Assembly (NCBI GenBank): GCA_011316235.1
Contig: QQBE01000002.1
Location: 2,551,761-2,615,760, forward strand
Source of the DNA: Mycothermus thermophilus
Taxonomy: Eukaryota > Ascomycota > Sordariomycetes > Sordariales > Chaetomiaceae
Direction of reading: 5' to 3'
Length of the DNA: 64,000 nt
Both the position numbers and the translations under genes were made by a program. The notes below the pieces were generated by a model. That model worked only from the letters and a program-made list of their open reading frames with translations. It was not told the DNA's origin and made no database searches. Position 1 is the first letter of the stretch; every line of letters starts with the position of its first letter. Shown one piece after another: positions 1 to 11,130 of the stretch.

Positions 1-82
1 ATGCTTTTGAGTCCTTGTGTCTGTCTTTAAGTCGGCATGTCCTCAATCGCACGATCTCATAGGGTCATCCAGCACCCGACAG

Positions 83-1221
83 TTAGCTTGACCTGCCGTG
101 GTTGTGTGCTAACCCCTTTCCTTGAGGCTGGTCCGGCACACCAACACATTCCGCCTCCCCGATAGCCCTTGGGACGCTTTGAGATGTGCCATCCTTCAAG
201 GATGCTACGGGACTTAATGCTGCAGGCGGCTGTTCTGGTAATCCGGTGGAGCCTCTGTCCTGGGCATTTGCTACTGCGTTTCCAACGCCGTTTCCAGTCC
301 CTCTCTCAAGTCGATCCATTTCAGAACACGCCTCGGTATTCACCCCAGCACTCTGTTGTTCGTGAGCAGGCATGCATACCAACCCGCTGCCAATCAATAA
401 AAAGCTAAAGAAAAAGCGTACGAAGGCCATAACGCAGAGCCAAACTATGGCAAAACTGCTCTCGCTTATGACCCCCGGTGGTCCTGATCTGACCAGGGCC
501 ACGACTTCGAATGCATAGTTGACCGCCAACACCGTTGCTACAGGGTTGAGGACCCATATACTGAACAATAACCACCTCAAGAGTATCGATATTAGTCCCG
601 GTGCAGTCACTAGCTTCACTCCAAATACCGTTGGCCAGAGCGATGCGAACAGGAGGGTGGCTAGAATCAAAAATGCGCTGGTGCGCAGACGGGACTCGAT
701 AGCACCTCGGTTGTCAACCAAGCCCAGGGACAAACTTGGAGAACGGCGAGCAAGAGCTTCTTCCCAAGAAGCAAGAACTCGTCCGATCAGTTTGTCGTCC
801 TCAACTCCTTTGTCATCTCGCTGCGACATGCGATTTAGGCTGGCCCGGAGGCTTGTTTCAACGATGGCGAGGACGTCGTGAGATGGAAGAAAAGAGGAGT
901 GGCAATAGACCTCGCGAGTGGTAGTGAAGTTGTCACATATTCCTGTGGGCGTGTACCAGCTTTTAGCAACGACTGGATGCTCGACGTTGAAAAGGCATTG
1001 CCTATGTAAGTTCTTGTCTTACCTCCCAGCCCGAAGCTCCAGAATGTAGGCAGCTCGGGAGGAAGAAGCTGGGCGATCTCAATATCGCCGCTACCCTCAG
1101 GCTTCAGGTGCTCAGCCAATGCTGTGACGTTGACTGAATAGAGACCAAAGGGTGATGCCGCGTCTGAAGAGCAACCTAAGAGAAAGGGGACAGAAAGCAT
1201 AACTGGCCCTGATTTTACCAT
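83..1221 (-). CDS. SUR7/PalI-like tetraspan membrane protein, copy 1
   Basis: Two exons (1221-1023 and 942-83) join in phase 1 to give about 352 residues. The first exon begins with a hydrophobic signal/TM segment, then an extracellular stretch with LYSVNVTALAEHL and LPPELPTFWSFGLGG. The second exon starts at ICDNFTTTREVYC and continues FLPSHDVLAIVETSLR. Three more hydrophobic segments follow (around AFLILATLLFASLWPTVF, LLFSIWVLNPVATVLAV and FAIVWLCVMAFVRFFFSFLL), then a long hydrophilic tail. An N-terminal TM, a large outer loop with a Tyr/Trp-Ser-x-Gly-Leu type motif and paired cysteines, and three further TMs match the general plan of fungal SUR7/PalI cortical membrane proteins. That family call is inference from topology and motif. 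It is one of three tandem copies sharing the intron position. The tail ends GVPDQP plus a short extension. Confidence 0.7.
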
Positions 1222-2120
1222 TTACTTTTAGTTTCTTGCGTACTCAAGCAATTGGTACTTGGCAAGTATCATTATTCATTGATAATAAAACCACTTACAT
1301 CCTGTCAAGAACAGATAGGCGGCAAATAGGTATGTCAGCCCGAGGCATGTTTTCGTACCCGATGATGTCAGTATATTCACGTTATATTTCGGACGATGAC
1401 CCGAGGGGAATGAAATGTTGACAATTCAGTCACCACGACCGGGCCGAACCGCACGGCGATTTATCCTGAACAGGGACATATATGCTTAGGGACCAGAGCG
1501 CGCTGCGATAGCAAGGCTCCCCTATTTGTCTTACCAAGAAGGCGGGAGGGAGGTACCGATGCACAAATATACGCAAGTGACGAACTATGCGAGGTCAGTG
1601 CCTACGTATTTCGTAGTTCTCAATGCTGGGCGCTGTGGGAGCCCGGAATGAGATGCATGGACTGATTGATAACTAACAAGCATGATCTGATTTGCCGAGT
1701 TTGCACATGGCCATGCATGGTGAGGACAAGCGAGTGGCTTGTGATAGATCTGAAGAGGCGATATTGAGAGCTGCTAAGCTGTTATTGTTGTTGTAAGGCT
1801 CACCGGGCGTGCACGTCAGGCGCACTGAACAACCCCGGTATCGGTCCTCACGGCGATGGATGCACTTGGCAGTACGTATCATTGTAAGCGCACACCCAGA
1901 GAAAATAATTCAAGGGCCGTAACAGCAACAGGTGTCCTTAGCGCCTTACCAAAAGTAGTAAGACCATGCAGGATGATATGTACATACATACATTTGAACG
2001 TGGCCCCACTCAAGACCTCAGTTGGCCCAAGCAGACTTGTGGTCGATGATACTTACAGGGGTACGGGGAAGAGGACACTCAATGGATGAGGGCAAAGAAG
2101 CATGTTGCTTGATTTCTCAA
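1222..2120. other. Intergenic stretch between SUR7-like copies 1 and 2
   Basis: No supported gene. It is AT-richer than the flanking coding DNA and carries a short CATA/TACA run near 1979-1994 and a 10-bp palindrome CCATGCATGG near 1711. The small open frames here have no recognisable protein features. Confidence 0.6.
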
Positions 2121-3202
2121 CTAATAGGGCCTGTCCGGCACCCCGACTTCATCCGCTGTTCCCTCCGTCGCCGGCTGTGGTAATTCTCCTTCATGCCGTG
2201 ATGGTGAGCCGACTAGAGCAACTGGCTGTTCAGGGGCGCCGTGGTCCAGTGTGTCTGCAACCCCTGATTCAGGTGCCACCTTGCGATGAACCACCTCGGA
2301 TCGAGCGTTTTGACCCGTCTTGCGAAATTTCCTGCGCCCGTTGTACACCTCAGCAAGGATCGTGACCAGCATGGCTACGGACCAGACGGATCGTACAACC
2401 GCCACAATGACATACCAAAGCAGTATTATTTCTCCAACCGAAGTCACAATGCCGTCGGGCCCGGACTTGGCCATGTCGGTAGCCCGACGCGCGAATCCCC
2501 AGGCTCCAAAAGTGAGCAATGGGCCAAGAAACCATATCCCAACAACCACTAGCATCTCAATGTGTACCGGATGGCCTGTTTGTCTGAGCTCTTTCTCGAA
2601 ATGGAGAACCGCTGGCCAGAGCAAACCCATTGGGATGGTTATAAGGGCGAGGACCGCGCTAGCAAGGAAATAGCCACTGATCTGAACGTTGTTGGTGACA
2701 AAATCTGGCAGAAGCAGAGACCTGCTGCTTAAGGCCTTTCTCCATGAGTCAACCACACGGCTAACCATTTCGTCATCGTTATTTCCCTGGTCTGGATCGT
2801 TGCGGCGACGAAGTGCGCCTCGGAGACTTTCCTCGACTACAATCAACAAGTCTTGTGAGGGAAGAAAGTCGTAAGTGCAATAAAGCTCTCCAGAGGTCTC
2901 ATATTTATCACATCGTCCTATACGCATATGGTCATCGTTAGCAGTTGAACTACCCTGCTTCGTCCGCCATGACTAGCCACCATCTTACCACTGAACCCAA
3001 AGCTCCAAAATGACGGCAGCTCTGGGGGCACCAGCGACGCGGCATCAACATCGGACTCATTCCCCAGGTGCTCGGCAAGGCGCGTCGCGTTAACCTCGTA
3101 AAGACAGTATTGTGCCGCCGCTTTCGAACTGCCTCCGGATAGAAAGATACTAGTTATGATGAGGGGGACTAGAAGTGCAATCTGAGTCAGCCCCGCAATC
3201 AT
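2121..3202 (-). CDS. SUR7/PalI-like tetraspan membrane protein, copy 2
   Basis: Two exons (3202-2989 and 2917-2121) join in phase 1 to give 336 residues. The first exon has a clear signal/TM segment (IALLVPLIITSIFLSGG), then LYEVNATRLAEHL and VPPELPSFWSFGFSG. The second exon begins RCDKYETSGELYC and continues FLPSQDLLIVVEESLRGALRRR. Three TM segments follow (YFLASAVLALITIPMGLLW; MLVVVGIWFLGPLLTFGAW; LLWYVIVAVVRSVWSVAML), then a basic stretch and a polar tail ending GVPDRPY. The intron sits at the same phase and position as in copy 1, so the two arose by duplication. It is probably a plasma-membrane protein with an N-glycosylated outer loop. Copy 2 is the cleanest member and serves as the reference for the family. 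Confidence 0.72.
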
Positions 3203-3907
3203 GAGAAGTCGCGACAGGAGGGTCCTGAATACATGCTATATAAAAGAAATAGAGACCCAAACGACCCGGGAACGAAATATGATCCATGTCGACTCCTATG
3301 TGATATACTAATTGGCAACCAGGGAGAGGAATGGTGATGAATACGGTTCAAGCCGAGGTGAGCTTAATGACGTTAATAGTTTCCCAAAAAATGACAGATC
3401 GGACGAGAATTAGAATGCGTATGAGCTGCAGCCTCTTCCGTCCTTAAATATGTGTGCCACTGTCATTAGCTCACGAGCTACCCTGGTTCCGTGGCTCCCC
3501 GACACGACGCCCACAGCAACGCACGTGATATGAGCAGTGATTGGAGCGGTGGTTGTTCCTAGTGGCTAGGCATACCGCCCGGAGAAGATAAGGCTGAGGC
3601 GGTTCAGTAATACCTGCCGACCAAATAATGCAGCTTTGCATGCAACCAAGCCAAAACTAAGACTTGAGTTAGCCAAGCTGAGGGGGCCGTCTGTCCTCGG
3701 TTGAACAGCTGAGGCGTTCTCAAACGCTTGGTGGAGGTAGACTGCAGGCCCGGTGAGCATATGACTTCGTACAAAGACGCAATGTCCAGAAGGCCTGTTT
3801 ATCAGGGTTCCTAACATCTGTATCGAGCGGAAAAAGACAATCTGAAGTTGGTAGTGAGTTACCCCTATGTTGGCGAAGAGGAAACAGAACTCTATTTATT
3901 CGTGCGA
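3203..3907. other. Intergenic stretch between SUR7-like copies 2 and 3
   Basis: Nothing supported. The short frames here (3566-3817, 3720-3938) show neither family motifs nor plausible gene structure. Confidence 0.55.
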
Positions 3908-5203
3908 TCAATATGGCTTGTTCGGTACTCCGATACATTCCTCCTCATCCTCCCTGGATGGCGTGAGACTGCTCTGTTGAACGGCCTCCTTACGCGATGT
4001 AGGACCCACTGCACCAGACTGTTGTGGTGGTGCGCTCTGGTCCAAAGCGTCCAATCCAGTAGGCCGGTCGGGATTGCCCGCGGCTTCAAGACACTCTGCC
4101 AGCCTTTGGAGTGTGTCCTCAGCCCAGTCCCTGGCGTCCGGCACGATCTGGCTGGAACCGGGCCATCCTCATCTTGCGGGTCTCAATGCGCTTTACCCAT
4201 GCGAGCAAGCAGTAAATCCCTGTCCCCATCACGCAGACGCAGAATCGGATCACCATGAGTACTAGGTACACCCTCATCACGCCCCCGTTGTCTGCATACT
4301 TCCTCCCAACAACTCTCACTGGTCCAGACACTGCGAGCTCAAAGGCTCGGCCCGCGTACAACCAGGCGCCCAAGGTAAGTGGAGGATTGATCCAAAGGAG
4401 AGTAATTATTGCCCACAACGCAAGACGTCTCCCAAGAGATGGAGATCGAAGGTATGTCAGTCTGGAAACATAGAAGCGCCGGTCCAAGCGCGCCTATTCC
4501 TAGGGCTGTAGGACCAGAGCCGCGCTGGCACGTAGGTAGGTCCTGATTCTAGTAGGGGAGGTGAGAAATCCCGATAAATTCAGAGCATTTTCGGCTAATA
4601 ACGTGGCTCTTCTCCATGGGCCCTGGATGCGATTAACAACGTCATCGTCTGGTTGCCCTCGCTATGGTCTCTGCCCCGCGACGCCGGCGGAGGCTGCCTC
4701 TGAGAGTCTCCTCAACCACTGTCCAGATATCTTGAGACGGGAGAAACGCGGAGTTGCAGTGGACTTCCCGGGAGGACTGGAATCTGTCGCATCGTCCTAT
4801 CAATAAATCGCGGATCATTGAGATCAGAAGCTGTTCGTTGCCCATCGTTAATACCAGCCACCATCTTACCACCGAACCCAAAGCTCCAATACGATGGGAA
4901 TAGTTCGCGTAAGTCGGGCGGAAGTAACAGGGCGGCGTCGGTAACGTTCCACTTGCTGATGTGCTCAACGAGATGAGTCACATTGACATCGTAGAGGCCA
5001 AAGTTTGCGGTCGCGTTCGAGCTGCAACCAGTGAGGAAGAGAGTAGTTGAAGTGGTGGAGTCTGGAGTATCGCAGAGTCAGTTTCTAGACCATAGGTAGC
5101 CTAACAAGCACAGTGGGGAGAGGACGCACATACATGCCATCATAAGTAAGAACAAAAACAGACGAATCCCAAACTTTTTCATCTTGTCCTTCGCGCCAGA
5201 CAT
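3908..5203 (-). pseudogene. SUR7/PalI-like copy 3, broken by several frame changes
   Basis: The 5' part looks normal. An ATG at 5203 opens a basic leader plus hydrophobic segment, a good intron (about 5133-5062) follows, then FGLYDVNVTHLVEHI and LFPSYWSFGFGG, then an intron whose 3' end abuts RCDRFQSSREVHC and FLPSQDIWTVVEETLRG. Beyond LRRR the reading frame is lost. Homology to copy 2 continues in a second frame (DDVVNRIQGPWRRATLL, near 4630), then a third (LGIGALGPALLCFQ, near 4490), then the frame ending MRMARFQPDRAG near 4130, and finally another frame carrying the tail to GVPNKPY at 3908. No plausible introns bridge these switches, and stop codons interrupt each frame. This is a recently decayed tandem copy. 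Assembly error is the alternative, but several independent errors in one gene are unlikely. Confidence 0.75.
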
Positions 5204-6276
5204 TGTTCCAAGCAGGGTGTTATTACCTCCCAGTAATCAGAAGCCGGGCGCGTGCGGTGAGAAAACAACGATACCGGATGAGAGAAAAGATGTCACTTAT
5301 GGCCTTGTCAAAATTAAAATGGTGAGAAGAAGGATGAGATTCACCTTCAGTAGTATTGACGGGCGCAACCTCGTATCCCCTCCGTACATATATTTTGAAC
5401 ACGTGCAACAGCCACAGCCACAGTGTTCATGCTTGTCCATCTCCGCCAAACGCCAAGCTCCTCACCCGCAACCTGATCTTTTTGCTTTGAGTGGCTTGGA
5501 GGTGTGCACCACCACCAAGCGGCGCGGAGCAATATCAGTCCGGATCGTTTGTGGGACATGCAGCTTGCGCCATGCGCCCAAGACTACTTTGCTTCTTATA
5601 AGTTGGCAACCTTAAGGGTTCTGGCCACAGCGAGGGCTAAGCCCAAGGCACTCTCAGTGGCCAACCAGGCAGCTGAGGCATTTCGGCCCGAGCCGCGGAA
5701 CCGCCACAAAACAGGAAAGCCACCTCATAAGGGACGGTGTGTGTGATGTTGGAGACGACCACAATCTTAAGATAGGTGACATGATACGGAGGGGTAAATG
5801 GTCGGTGGAGAGTCTGAGACGGTGTATTAATTAGGTGAATGTTGACTGAAGTGACCTTGCTAAAGAAGAATGTCCGGAGGATATGAAGTATCTCTATCAA
5901 TGTGCACTAGAGAACTCCCTGAAGTCGTCTGGGCTGTTAATCCTCCTCAGAACTGAGAGCTTGGGTGCTATTATGTTCCGCCAATGAAAAAAGCCCTGAA
6001 ACGCAGGTAAATCTTATCACAGAGGTTTAATTGTATAAATTCCTTATCGTACAGAATATTAGAGCTAAGCGAGGCAAGTCTAGATTTTCCAACAAGGTTT
6101 CCGACGTGCGTGTTCATCCCAGTTGACCTGCCCAGCGGTAAATCAAGTTTGACCGCCATGACATCACCAACGGTCTTCGCCAACAACAGGTTGTTGGCAT
6201 CGCCGATCAAGACCTAATGCAAGCATTACAAAGCGTCCGATCTATTAAAACTAGCCAGTTGACGGAGAGGCTGGAT
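5204..6276. other. Intergenic stretch between SUR7-like cluster and catalase
   Basis: No supported gene. Small frames such as 5184-5615 have no domain features. The last part is the catalase promoter. Confidence 0.55.
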
Positions 6277-6304
6277 TGACGTCACAATCCTTTTGAGTAT
6301 AAAT
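6277..6304 (+). promoter_or_regulatory. CRE box and TATA-like element of the catalase gene
   Basis: A perfect palindromic CRE, TGACGTCA, lies at 6277-6284, 128 bp before the catalase ATG. TATAAAT follows at 6298-6304, 108 bp before the ATG. In fungi the ATF1/AtfA bZIP factors bind CRE sites and control CAT-1/CatA-type catalases in conidia and under stress (family knowledge). Direct control here is inferred. Confidence 0.55.
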
Positions 6305-6411
6305 TGATGTTCCTCATGGCAGTTGCCCCTGGATTTCTTTCCATGAGCGATTCCTTGCATGATAACCCATAGTTACTGGAGTTGCAAGAATTATCCAGCT
6401 TCACAACAAGC

Positions 6412-8738
6412 ATGTCGGGTCTAGTTCCTGAAACCGTCCAGAAAGTGGCCCATGCGGCCGGGCTCGGCCCACGAGAGAGCGACAAACTCAAACAGCTCGC
6501 CCATGACACCAAAGACATGACCCCTCAGGACCGGGTAACGACTGATTACGGCGTCAAACAACCGACACAGGATGACTGGCTCAAGATAGTCAGCGAGGAT
6601 CACACGGGTCCGTTGCTGCTCGAAGATCCGTTTGGCCGTGAGAAGGTTGGCCTCCAGCAGCATCATCCCCATCAATCCATGACCCTGACATCCCTAGATT
6701 ATGCGCTTCGACCATGAACGAATCCCAGAAAGAGTGGTTCATGCCCGCGGATCAGCCGCCTTCGGACGCTTCAGGGTTTTTGAGAGCGCGTCGGACCTGA
6801 CGTTTGCCCCGGTTCTGACTGACACATCACGGGAGACACCCGTGGCGGTGCGATTCTCAACCGTCCTGGGCAGCCGGGGCAGCGCCGACACGGTGCGTGA
6901 TGTCCGCGGCTTTGCCGTCAAGTTTTACACAGCTGAAGGAAATTGGGACATCGTCGGCAACAATATCCCCGTTTTCTTCATTCAGGATGCCATCAAGTTC
7001 CCGGATGTCATCCACGCGGGGAAACCGGAGCCGCACAATGAGGTGCCTCAAGCCCAGTCGGCGCACAACAACTTCTGGGATTTCCAGTTCAATCACACTG
7101 AAGCAACACACATGTTTATGTGGACGGTAAGCGGCTCTCGGCCATTAATGATTTTTACCCCTGATCAATACTGACACGGCTTAGATGAGTGACCGAGCCA
7201 TCCCTCGGTCGTACCGAATGATGCAGGGCTTCGGCGTGAACACGTTCACCCTGGTCAACTCCAAGGGTGAGCGGCATTTTGTCAAGTTCACCTGGACGCC
7301 CGAACTTGGCGTTCACTCGCTGGTGTGGGATGAGGCTCTCAAGCTGGCTGGCCAGGATCCGGACTTCCACCGCAAGGACCTCTGGGAAGCCATCGCCAAC
7401 GGCGTTTTCCCCAAGTGGAAGTTCGGAATTCAGGCGATCCCGGAGGCGGACGAGCACAAGTTCGACTTCGACATTCTCGATGCAACCAAGATTTGGCCAG
7501 AGGACCTGGTGCCGACAAGATATATCGGCGAGATGATCTTGGATCGCAACCCAGACGAGTTCTTCACCCAAGTCGAGCAGCTGGCCTTTTGCACCAGCCA
7601 TGTTGTGCCGGGCATCGGTTTCTCAGACGACCCGTTGCTCCAGGGTCGCAACTTCAGTTACTTCGACACACAGATCTCACGGATTGGGATCAACTTCCAG
7701 GAGTTGCCCATCAACCGGCCCGTGTGTCCTGTCATGAACTTCAACCGTGACGGCGCCCTGCGCCACGCCATCACCCGCGGCACCGTCAACTACTGGCCCA
7801 ACCGGTATGGCGTGTGCCCGGCTGCGTCGACGGAGGAGGGCGCGTACCTCGAGTACGCCCAGAAGTTAGCCGGCGTCAAGGCACGCGCCCGTAGCGCCAA
7901 GTTCAAGGATCATTTCAGCCAGGCTCAGCTCTTCTACAACAGCCTCTCGCCCATCGAGCGGCGGCACGTGCTGAACGCGTTTGCCTTCGAGCTGGACCAC
8001 TGTGAAGATCCTGAGGTGTACACCAAGATGGTCATCAGACTGGCAGACATCGACCCGCAGCTCGCGCAATCCGTGGCCGAGATGGTTGGGGGTGATCCTC
8101 CGACGACCGAGGTCAAGCACAAGAACCACGGGAAGCGTGCGAAGGCCATCAGCCAGGACGAATTCCCAGGCGCCGCGCCGACCATCGCCTCCCGGCGTGT
8201 CGCCATCCTCGTCGCCGACGGCTACGATGCCGTGGCCTACAAAGCCGCATACGCAGCCCTGACAACTGCTCTCGCCGTGCCGCTTGTCATCGGGCCCAAC
8301 CGCCGCAAGGTGACAGCCTCCGATGGCAGCACCGTCCAGCCGCACCACCACTTTGAGGGTTTCCGCTCAACCATGGTCGACGCGATCTTCATTCCCGGAG
8401 GCGCCAAATCCGCCCAGGCACTCGCCGGGAACGGCCGCGCGCTGCACTGGATCCGCGAGGCATTCGGACACCTCAAGACGATCGGCGCGACGGGTGAGGC
8501 CGTGGACCTGGTGCACAAGACCATTGGTCTGCCGAGCGTGACTGTGTCGGCCTCGGGCGAGGCGCAGGAGAGTTATGGCGTCGTGACCATCAAGGAGTTG
8601 CGGCCGGAGAGTCTCTCGGAAGCGGTCACGATCGCGAAGGAAGCGACGGGGTTCATGGAGAAGTTCTTCTATGGCATTGCCACGCACAGGTGCTGGGAGA
8701 GAGAACTTGCCGGCCTTAATACCTTGGTTGCGTACTAG
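6412..8738 (+). CDS. cat-1: Large-subunit catalase (CAT-1/CatA type)
   Basis: Decomposes hydrogen peroxide to water and oxygen with a heme cofactor. Three exons (6412-6645, 6698-7126, 7185-8738), all joined in phase 0, encode 738 residues, typical of large-subunit fungal catalases. The distal His lies in RVVHARG (about residue 93), the catalytic Asn region in GNWDIVGNNIPVFF (about 166), and the proximal heme Tyr in RNFSYFDTQ (about 380). The C-terminal domain (from about residue 555, RRVAILVADGYD) is the DJ-1/PfpI-like flavodoxin fold found in this class. There is no signal peptide, so an intracellular CAT-1/CatA-like enzyme is more likely than the secreted CAT-3 type. The start at 6412 begins MSGLVPETVQ; an in-frame ATG at 6382 is also possible. 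A CRE and TATA-like box lie just upstream. Confidence 0.95.
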
Positions 8739-9501
8739 CGAGGTACCTAGTTGTTGAGGCACGGCATGACGGAGGAAAGGGGTGATGAGCGCCCAGAGCC
8801 TCACTGCCATGTATCCCAGTCACTATTAATGTCTTACATTGGGGTTTTGCCGTGATGAGCCAATTGTTAAACGGTGGAATGCAAAAGTCCATGTGTATGA
8901 TTGGTTGATTGAAAAGCCATTGCTTGTACTTGTCCCCCTGAGATTACATATTCTCAAACAACTCGATGCCGAGACACTGGTCAACTTCTTTCCATATTTC
9001 AGGCATGGTGTTTGGGAAAACTGCCATACCTCCATGAGAGACATCAGAACCCAATGGCAGCGATGTCTAAGTTTAGGTTTGCCTCTGCCACGGTGGCTTT
9101 AGGACCACAAAGGATGTTGTTGAACAAAGGGACTATCCGTCCCTCCATCCTTCCCACGAAACCCTATTGTTGCCGCGCCATTGATCCACGCACAAAGATC
9201 AGTACACACCGTCTAACGTTCCGTCCCATCTAAAGGACCTATTGAAAAGGAGTCAAACCTTAAAGCCAAAGAAACGATGTGTGCAACGGGTCCAATCCGG
9301 AAACCGTTTCTTTGCCTACAAATCCTCGAGGGTCTCGAAGCATGGACTTGCACCCACAAAGGCTTTGCGATCAGTTATGTTTCTGCGTTGAAGAGGACTG
9401 ACTTGAGCGGAATGCTTAATCACCCTCCGTTGCCATCTGCATTCTCACCATCCGCTGGCTGTTAATCCATCAAAACTTCCAGTCGACCGACCAGCGTCAA
9501 C
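8739..9501. other. Intergenic stretch, catalase to acyltransferase
   Basis: No supported gene. It holds the catalase 3' region and the acyltransferase promoter, with no clear repeat. Confidence 0.55.
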
Positions 9502-11130
9502 ATGGCTTACAACCCGGAACGTGAGGCCTGGGTCTCAGGCCTCAAGAGGTCCATGACCTTGACGCCCCTTGACTACACCGCGCCACAAAACTACATCATG
9601 CGTTGCTTGGGTTTCCAAATGGCCAACAACCGGAGGGAAACACGTCAAGCGGCGATCGAATATCTCCTGCACCGATTCGAGGTTACCATGACTCGCCTTC
9701 CCTTCCTCGGCGGAGTCATCATTCATGGTAAAGACGGCGGCTTACCACGCCTCGTCTATCCGGATAACGACGAAGACCTCAACATCCATCGCTTCCCTCA
9801 TGAGGTGTTCGATGCTCAGCGCCTGGACTCGACCAAGTTTCCGTCGTATAACAAGCTGACGGAAGCCGGGATCCCTGCGTCCGCCTTTGTCCGCGAAGTC
9901 TTCTGGTTGCTGCCGAAGACAGGCCCATCCCCTGGTGACGCCGTCTATCCCGTCACTCTGCGCGCGACGTTCTTCTTCGGTGGCCTCGTCTTGGGTTTTT
10001 CCTTCCACCACGCCGTCATTGACGGCATGGCCTGCAAATTGTTCATGGAGCACTTCACCGGCCTGGACCCCTCTCTCCCTCCGAATCTGGATTACACCTC
10101 CATCCTCGAAAGGCAGAAGCAAGGCTTCCTCGCCTACGCCTCACAAGTCGCAGCTACCACCACTGTCAATATTCACGCCATGCCGGACTACGACTTCAAC
10201 GTCCCCGCCACTCCTCCCTTCATCGCCCCGGCCGTCGCCGAAGTCTTCGCCATCCCAGCAACTCGGGCGTCCGACCTGCACGCGCAGGCGCTTAAGCAGC
10301 TCCGCGCCGCACACAACGATGACCAGTCCATCTTCATCTCGATTTCCGACGTAATTTGCGCTCTATCGTGGATCTCCATGATCCGCGTCCGCCTGCGCGC
10401 CGGCCGCATCACCCCGGACGAAACCTCGCGCTTCGCCACGGCCGTCAGCGTTCGCGAGTTTCTTGACCCGGGCGTGCTGGGTGACAAGAAGAAGGACAAG
10501 AAGGAGGAGACCAAGTACCTTGGCAACATGTGGCTGCGGGCGCTGGCGAGTTCGACGGTCGGTGAAGTGACGGGGACCCAGTCTGACAATCTCGAGGCGC
10601 TAGCACAGCCCGTGACGCCGGAGCTGGTGGGCAAAATTGCGTGGCTGATCCGTCAAGCCGTCGCGGAGCTCAGGAAGCCGGAAACCCTGGCGCGCCATAT
10701 CACCATTGCTGCTCGCGCGACGGGATGCTACGATGCCGCGGCCAAAGGCAACCAGAAGGACGATCTGGATGGGCTTACCTGGCCGGACGTGGACGCAGCG
10801 ATCCGTCGCTCCATCGCGCGTCATTCGACAGGCGTGGACATGTCTGTTGGCGTGGCGACGGGTGCGGAGGTGGAGTTTGATATCCCCGGCGTTGTTGGTG
10901 GGCGCGGCCCGGCAGCCTGGGAGCGCCGCGGGTATGTGGCCTTTGATGGGTTCGTCTCGATCTTGCCCCGTAAGGGTGTGAACAAGGGAGATGAGGATTG
11001 GGAGATCTGGGTCGCGCTACGTCAGGAGGATATGGACGCGCTGGCTAGTGAGACGGAGCTTGGCGGTTGGGTCAGCGGCAAGTTTCGGGAGGGGAGCTGG
11101 CATAGGGGAGGGGGCAAGTGTGTTTTGTAA
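9502..11130 (+). CDS. BAHD / trichothecene-acetyltransferase-like acyltransferase
   Basis: Intronless, 542 residues, starting at an ATG in good context (AACATGGC). The HxxxD acyltransferase signature is visible as FSFHHAVIDGMA near residue 169, where the His acts as general base in CoA-dependent acyl transfer. The flanks fit the fungal 'transferase' family: an N-terminal LTPLDYTAPQNYIMRCLGF opening, a central linker, and a C-terminal FDGFVSILPRKG followed by WVALRQEDMDAL. The plant-type DFGWG motif is not evident, which is usual for fungal members. The acceptor and acyl donor cannot be read from sequence. No polyketide, terpene or peptide synthase lies nearby, so there is no biosynthetic cluster here. 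A role in modifying or detoxifying a small molecule is inference only. Confidence 0.8.
   Translation: MAYNPEREAWVSGLKRSMTLTPLDYTAPQNYIMRCLGFQMANNRRETRQAAIEYLLHRFEVTMTRLPFLGGVIIHGKDGGLPRLVYPDNDEDLNIHRFPHEVFDAQRLDSTKFPSYNKLTEAGIPASAFVREVFWLLPKTGPSPGDAVYPVTLRATFFFGGLVLGFSFHHAVIDGMACKLFMEHFTGLDPSLPPNLDYTSILERQKQGFLAYASQVAATTTVNIHAMPDYDFNVPATPPFIAPAVAEVFAIPATRASDLHAQALKQLRAAHNDDQSIFISISDVICALSWISMIRVRLRAGRITPDETSRFATAVSVREFLDPGVLGDKKKDKKEETKYLGNMWLRALASSTVGEVTGTQSDNLEALAQPVTPELVGKIAWLIRQAVAELRKPETLARHITIAARATGCYDAAAKGNQKDDLDGLTWPDVDAAIRRSIARHSTGVDMSVGVATGAEVEFDIPGVVGGRGPAAWERRGYVAFDGFVSILPRKGVNKGDEDWEIWVALRQEDMDALASETELGGWVSGKFREGSWHRGGGKCVL

Noticed and set aside
3295..3365. Possible tRNA around GGTTCAAGCC
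   Set aside because: The T-stem flanks are not complementary and no acceptor stem can be drawn.
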